Assembly (NCBI RefSeq): GCF_030817475.1
Contig: NZ_JAUSZJ010000002.1
Span: forward strand, 5,346,626-5,410,625
Source of the DNA: Streptomyces sp. V2I9
GTDB taxonomy: Bacteria; Actinomycetota; Actinomycetes; Streptomycetales; Streptomycetaceae
Direction of reading: 5' to 3'
Length of the DNA stretch: 64,000 nt
In this document: positions 60,454 through 64,000 of the stretch, one piece after another
Layout: each line of letters begins with the position of its first letter
Numbering within the stretch: position 1 is the stretch's first letter
The notes under the pieces: model-generated
Told to the model about the DNA's origin: nothing
The model's database searches: none
Seen by the model: the letters and a program-made list of their open reading frames with translations, nothing else
Program-made: the position numbers and the translations under genes

Positions 60454-61191
60454 GTGACCGACACTCCCGAACCCGCAAAGCCCCACTTCCGCAGCGATGT
60501 CACCGTCGAGCTGGTGAAGAGCGACGCGCGCGACGCGGACGTGTTGTTCGCCGCGCGGGTCTCCACCGCCGGCGAGCAGTCGCTCGAAGAGGTCACCAAG
60601 GACCCCGAGCGCTCCAAGGGGCTCATCAACTACCTCATGCGGGACCGGCACGGCAGTCCGTTCGAGCACAACTCGATGACCTTCTTCATCAGCGCCCCGA
60701 TCTTCGTCTTCCGCGAATTCATGCGGCACCGCGTCGGCTGGTCGTACAACGAGGAATCGGGCCGCTACAGGGAGCTGGAGCCGGTCTTCTACGTCCCCGG
60801 AACCTCCCGCAAGCTGGTCCAGCAGGGCCGCCCCGGCAAGTACGAGTTCGTCCAGGGCACCGAGGAGCAGTACGACGTCACCACCCGCGCGATGGAGGAG
60901 TCCTACCGGGCCTCCTACGACGCGTACCAGGAGATGCTGGCGAAGGGCGTGGCCCGCGAGGTCGCCCGCGCCGTCCTCCCCGTCGGCCTCTTCTCCTCGA
61001 TGTACGCCACCTGCAACGCGCGCTCACTGATGCACTTCCTCGGCCTGCGCACCCAGCACGAGCTGGCGAAGGTCCCTTCCTTCCCGCAGCGCGAGATCGA
61101 GATGGTCGGCGAACAGATGGAAGCCCACTGGGAGCAGCTCATGCCGCTCACTCATGCCGCCTTCAACAAAAACGGACGGGTTGCCCCATAG
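60454..61191 (+). CDS. thyX: flavin-dependent thymidylate synthase
   Basis: Makes dTMP from dUMP using methylene-tetrahydrofolate and FAD/NADPH. The ThyX signature is present as RHRVGWSYNEESGRY (RHR then S/G seven residues on). C-terminal SLMHFLGLRTQHELAK and the flavin-binding FEHNSMTFFISAPIFVFREF also match. The start is GTG 60454 with GGAAGG upstream (245 residues, MTDTPEPAKP); the long open frame upstream overlaps the small opposite-strand gene and is rejected. It lies next to dapA as in S. coelicolor-type genomes. Confidence 0.95.
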   Translation: MTDTPEPAKPHFRSDVTVELVKSDARDADVLFAARVSTAGEQSLEEVTKDPERSKGLINYLMRDRHGSPFEHNSMTFFISAPIFVFREFMRHRVGWSYNEESGRYRELEPVFYVPGTSRKLVQQGRPGKYEFVQGTEEQYDVTTRAMEESYRASYDAYQEMLAKGVAREVARAVLPVGLFSSMYATCNARSLMHFLGLRTQHELAKVPSFPQREIEMVGEQMEAHWEQLMPLTHAAFNKNGRVAP

Positions 61192-61244
61192 GCGGTGTCC
61201 GTATTGCGGCGTTTCGAGAAGTTCATCTAGGCTGATCAAACGGA

Positions 61245-61282
61245 CCCGGCACTGCTTGAACCCCCGAGCAGGCAGTGCCGGG
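61245..61282 (+). terminator. terminator after thyX
   Basis: CCCGGCACTGC (61245-61255) pairs perfectly with 61272-61282 across a 16-base loop, followed by the pyrimidine run CTCCTCTTCCCC. It isolates dapA from thyX. Confidence 0.75.
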
Positions 61283-61330
61283 CTCCTCTTCCCCGTCCCC
61301 CCTAGGGGACCCCGCGCGCTGAGCAGCGAG

Positions 61331-61336
61331 TAGCGT
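61331..61336 (+). promoter_or_regulatory. -10 element TAGCGT, leaderless dapA promoter candidate
   Basis: TAGCGT is followed by 7 bases and then the dapA ATG (61344). No purine-rich ribosome binding site precedes the ATG, consistent with a leaderless transcript. Confidence 0.5.
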
Positions 61337-61343
61337 GGTACCC

Positions 61344-62243
61344 ATGGCTCCGATCTCCACTCCGCAGACCCCCTTCGGGCGGGTCCTCACCGCTATGGTC
61401 ACGCCCTTCACGGCGGACGGCGCTCTCGATCTCGACGGCGCCCAGCGGCTCGCCGCCCACCTGGTGGACGCAGGCAATGACGGTCTGATCGTCAACGGCA
61501 CCACCGGTGAGTCCCCGACCACCAGCGACGCGGAGAAGGACCAGCTCGTACGAGCGGTACTCGAAGCGGTCGGCGACCGCGCGCACGTCGTCGCCGGTAT
61601 CGGCACCAACGACACCCGCCACAGCGTCGAGCTCGCCCGGACGGCGGAGCGCAGCGGCGCCCACGGCCTGCTCGCGGTGACGCCGTACTACAACAAGCCG
61701 CCGCAGGAGGGTCTCCTCCGGCACTTCACGGCCATCGCCGACTCGACCGGCCTGCCTGTCATGCTGTACGACATCCCCGGCCGCAGCGGGGTGCCGATCG
61801 ACACCGAGACCCTCGTCCGGCTCGCCGACCACCCGCGGATCGTTGCGAACAAGGACGCCAAGGGTGACCTGGGCCGCGCCAGCTGGGCCATCGCCGAGTC
61901 CGGTCTCGCCTGGTACTCCGGCGACGACATGCTCAACCTGCCGCTCCTCTCGGTCGGCGCGGTCGGCTTCGTCTCCGTGGTCGGCCACATGGTCACCCCC
62001 GAGCTGCGTGCCCTCATCGAGGCGCACCTGAGCGGCGACGTCCAGAAGGCCACCGAGATCCACCAGAAGCTGCTCCCGGTCTTCACCGGCATGTTCCGTA
62101 CCCAGGGCGTCATCACCACGAAGGCAGCCCTGACCCTCCAGGGCCTGCCGGCCGGGCCGCTGCGCCTGCCGCTGGTGGAACTCAGCGCACAGGAGACGGC
62201 CCAGCTCAAGATCGATCTCGCCGCCGGTGGGGTACAGCTCTGA
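61344..62243 (+). CDS. dapA: 4-hydroxy-tetrahydrodipicolinate synthase
   Basis: Condenses pyruvate with aspartate semialdehyde, first committed step to DAP and lysine. The 299-residue TIM barrel has NGTTGESPT (the two-threonine loop), TPYYNKPPQEG, YDIPGRSG (active-site Tyr and Arg) and the Schiff-base lysine K170 in ANKDAKGD. ATG 61344 is chosen over GTG 61335 because it matches the family start and the -10 spacing. It is the substrate supplier for dapB, located 3 kb upstream. Confidence 0.95.
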   Translation: MAPISTPQTPFGRVLTAMVTPFTADGALDLDGAQRLAAHLVDAGNDGLIVNGTTGESPTTSDAEKDQLVRAVLEAVGDRAHVVAGIGTNDTRHSVELARTAERSGAHGLLAVTPYYNKPPQEGLLRHFTAIADSTGLPVMLYDIPGRSGVPIDTETLVRLADHPRIVANKDAKGDLGRASWAIAESGLAWYSGDDMLNLPLLSVGAVGFVSVVGHMVTPELRALIEAHLSGDVQKATEIHQKLLPVFTGMFRTQGVITTKAALTLQGLPAGPLRLPLVELSAQETAQLKIDLAAGGVQL

Positions 62244-62362
62244 GCACGGACTCCATCCAGCACAGACCTCGCGCCCACCGCGAGGAGCACGGACTTCACA
62301 ACTGAACACGCGAGGCGACTCGCATCGAGCAATACCCAAGACAACAGCAAGTGCACGAACGA

Positions 62363-62401
62363 CATGCGCGCCACGTGCCTCAGCGGTACGTGGCGCGCGT
62401 G
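62363..62401 (+). promoter_or_regulatory. hairpin immediately before the rnj ribosome binding site
   Basis: GCGCGCCACGT (62366-62376) pairs with ACGTGGCGCGC (62388-62398), extended by C-G, A-T and a T/G wobble to 62363-62401. The Shine-Dalgarno AAGGAGA starts three bases later (62404-62410). It may terminate dapA or fold in the rnj leader. The gap 62244-62362 holds no gene. Confidence 0.6.
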
Positions 62402-62415
62402 GTAAGGAGAGTCTT

Positions 62416-64000
62416 TTGAGTCATCCGCATCCTGAACTCGGTACCCCGCCGAAGCTCCCGAAGGGCGCCCTGCGGGTCACCCCGCTCGGCGGCCTGGGCG
62501 AGATCGGCCGCAACATGACGGTCTTCGAGTACGGCGGCCGCCTGCTCATCGTCGACTGCGGCGTCCTCTTCCCCGAGGAGGAGCAGCCGGGCATCGACCT
62601 GATCCTCCCGGACTTCACCACGATCCGGGACCGCCTGGACGACATCGAGGGCATCGTCCTCACGCACGGCCACGAGGACCACATCGGTGGTGTCCCGTAC
62701 CTGCTGCGCCTGAAGCCGGACATCCCCCTCATCGGCTCCAAGCTGACGCTCGCGCTCATCGAGGCGAAGCTCCAGGAGCACCGCATCCGCCCCTACACCC
62801 TTGAGGTGCAGGAAGGACAGCGGGAGCGCATCGGCGTCTTCGACTGCGAGTTCATCGCGGTCAACCACTCGATCCCGGACGCCCTGGCCGTCGCCATCCG
62901 CACCCCCGCGGGCCTGGCCGTGGCCACCGGTGACTTCAAGATGGACCAGCTCCCGCTGGACGGCCGTCTCACCGACCTGCACGCGTTCGCCCGGCTCAGC
63001 GAGGAGGGCATCGACCTCCTCCTCTCGGACTCCACGAACGCCGAGGTGCCCGGGTTCGTGCCGCCGGAGCGGGACATCTCCAACGTCCTGCGCACGGTGT
63101 TCGCGAACGCCCAGAAGCGCATCATCGTGGCCAGCTTCGCCAGCCATGTGCACCGCATCCAGCAGATCCTGGACGCCGCCCACGAGTACGGACGCCGGGT
63201 CGCCTTCGTCGGCCGCTCGATGGTCCGCAACATGGGTATCGCCCGTGACCTGGGCTATCTGAAGGTCCCGGCCGGCCTGGTCGTCGACGTCAAGACGCTC
63301 GACGACCTGCCGGACGACGAGGTCGTGCTCGTCTGCACGGGTTCGCAGGGCGAGCCGATGGCCGCCCTCTCCCGGATGGCCAACCGCGACCACCAGATCC
63401 GGATCGTTCCGGGCGACACGGTGATCCTCGCGTCGTCCCTGATTCCGGGCAACGAGAACGCGGTCTACCGCGTGATCAACGGTCTGACCCGCTGGGGCGC
63501 CAACGTCGTCCACAAGGGCAATGCCAAGGTGCACGTCTCGGGCCACGCCTCGGCCGGCGAGCTGCTGTACTTCTACAACATCTGCAAGCCGAAGAACCTG
63601 ATGCCGGTCCACGGTGAATGGCGCCACCTGCGTGCCAACGCCGAACTGGGCGCCCTCACCGGCGTGCCGAAGGACCACATCGTCATCGCCGAGGACGGCG
63701 TGGTCGTCGACCTCATCGACGGCAAGGCGAAGATCGTCGGCAAGGTGCAGGCCGGTTACGTCTACGTCGACGGCCTCTCCGTCGGAGACGTCACCGAGAC
63801 CTCCCTCAAGGACCGACGCATCCTCGGTGACGAGGGCATCATCTCGGTGTTCCTCGTGGTCGACAGCTCCTCGGGCAAGATCGTGGGCGGCCCCCACATC
63901 CAGGCCCGCGGCTCCGGCATCGACGACAACGCCTTCGTCGGCGTCACACCGAAGATCCAGGAAGCCCTGGACAAATCGGCCCAGGACGGCGTGATGGAGC
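62416..64000 (+). CDS. rnj: ribonuclease J, 5' part (continues past the window)
   Basis: Metallo-beta-lactamase-fold RNase with endonuclease and 5'-3' exonuclease activity, central to mRNA decay and rRNA processing. 528 residues are visible. The start is TTG 62416, the only suitable codon: AAGGAGA lies five bases upstream and the product begins SHPHPELGTPPKLPKG, the normal start in Streptomyces. The zinc motif HGHEDH is at residues 84-89. Further motifs include DSTNAEVPGF and SGHASAGELLYF, the latter from the beta-CASP region. No stop is reached; a C-terminal segment is cut off by the window edge. Confidence 0.96.
   Translation, partial: MSHPHPELGTPPKLPKGALRVTPLGGLGEIGRNMTVFEYGGRLLIVDCGVLFPEEEQPGIDLILPDFTTIRDRLDDIEGIVLTHGHEDHIGGVPYLLRLKPDIPLIGSKLTLALIEAKLQEHRIRPYTLEVQEGQRERIGVFDCEFIAVNHSIPDALAVAIRTPAGLAVATGDFKMDQLPLDGRLTDLHAFARLSEEGIDLLLSDSTNAEVPGFVPPERDISNVLRTVFANAQKRIIVASFASHVHRIQQILDAAHEYGRRVAFVGRSMVRNMGIARDLGYLKVPAGLVVDVKTLDDLPDDEVVLVCTGSQGEPMAALSRMANRDHQIRIVPGDTVILASSLIPGNENAVYRVINGLTRWGANVVHKGNAKVHVSGHASAGELLYFYNICKPKNLMPVHGEWRHLRANAELGALTGVPKDHIVIAEDGVVVDLIDGKAKIVGKVQAGYVYVDGLSVGDVTETSLKDRRILGDEGIISVFLVVDSSSGKIVGGPHIQARGSGIDDNAFVGVTPKIQEALDKSAQDGVME

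Overview
The window reads as the chromosomal core of a Streptomyces or a very close actinobacterial relative. GC content is very high with strong G/C bias at third codon positions, GTG (and two TTG) starts are common, and neighbouring genes are often joined by 4-base ATGA/GTGA overlaps. The gene order also fits: dxr-rseP-ispG, rimP-nusA-ylxR-infB-DUF503-rbfA-truB-ribF, rpsO-pnp-M16 peptidase-dapB, and thyX-dapA-rnj, with an ESX (type VII) secretion locus between. I saw no rRNA, tRNA, insertion sequence, prophage or CRISPR array.

Layout. 1-2.8 kb: the 3' end of an aldehyde dehydrogenase and a long acyl-CoA dehydrogenase. 3.0-8.4 kb: an EPSP-synthase-family gene, then dxr, the site-2 protease rseP and ispG (MEP isoprenoid steps plus membrane proteolysis). 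8.5-11.9 kb: two GNAT acetyltransferases and proS. 12.0-14.1 kb, minus strand: a coupled trio of a lipoprotein, a ferritin-like DUF4439 protein and an aminoglycoside-phosphotransferase-fold protein that has lost its catalytic residues. 14.2-21.4 kb: the transcription/translation cluster, with an odd chain of mini-ORFs in the infB leader and duplicated terminators after infB. 21.7-25.3 kb: a 1183-residue trypsin-like/STAND-type ATPase. 25.3-28.1 kb: ribF, an XdhC-family gene and a DHFR-like reductase. 28.1-34.2 kb, minus strand: a complete five-gene peptide/nickel-type ABC importer whose binding protein is anchored by a C-terminal membrane helix.

34.4-53.6 kb is the ESX locus: an EspI-like MinD ATPase, a DUF397 protein, a small unknown protein and eccE on the minus strand; eccB, mycosin 1, two helical secreted-type proteins, mycosin 2 and the esxB-esxA pair on the plus strand; then eccC (minus, three ATPase modules) and eccD (plus). 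Together these give the membrane core (EccB/C/D/E), the protease (MycP, twice) and the small substrates. EccA, EspG, PE and PPE genes are absent. Base composition within the effector/mycosin 2 cassette differs visibly from its flanks.

53.8-64 kb: rpsO, pnp with a structured leader, an M16 peptidase, dapB, small membrane proteins, thyX, dapA and the start of rnj (RNase J), which runs off the right edge. Two lysine/DAP-pathway enzymes, flavin-dependent thymidylate synthase and the two main 3'/5' RNA decay enzymes thus lie within about 10 kb.
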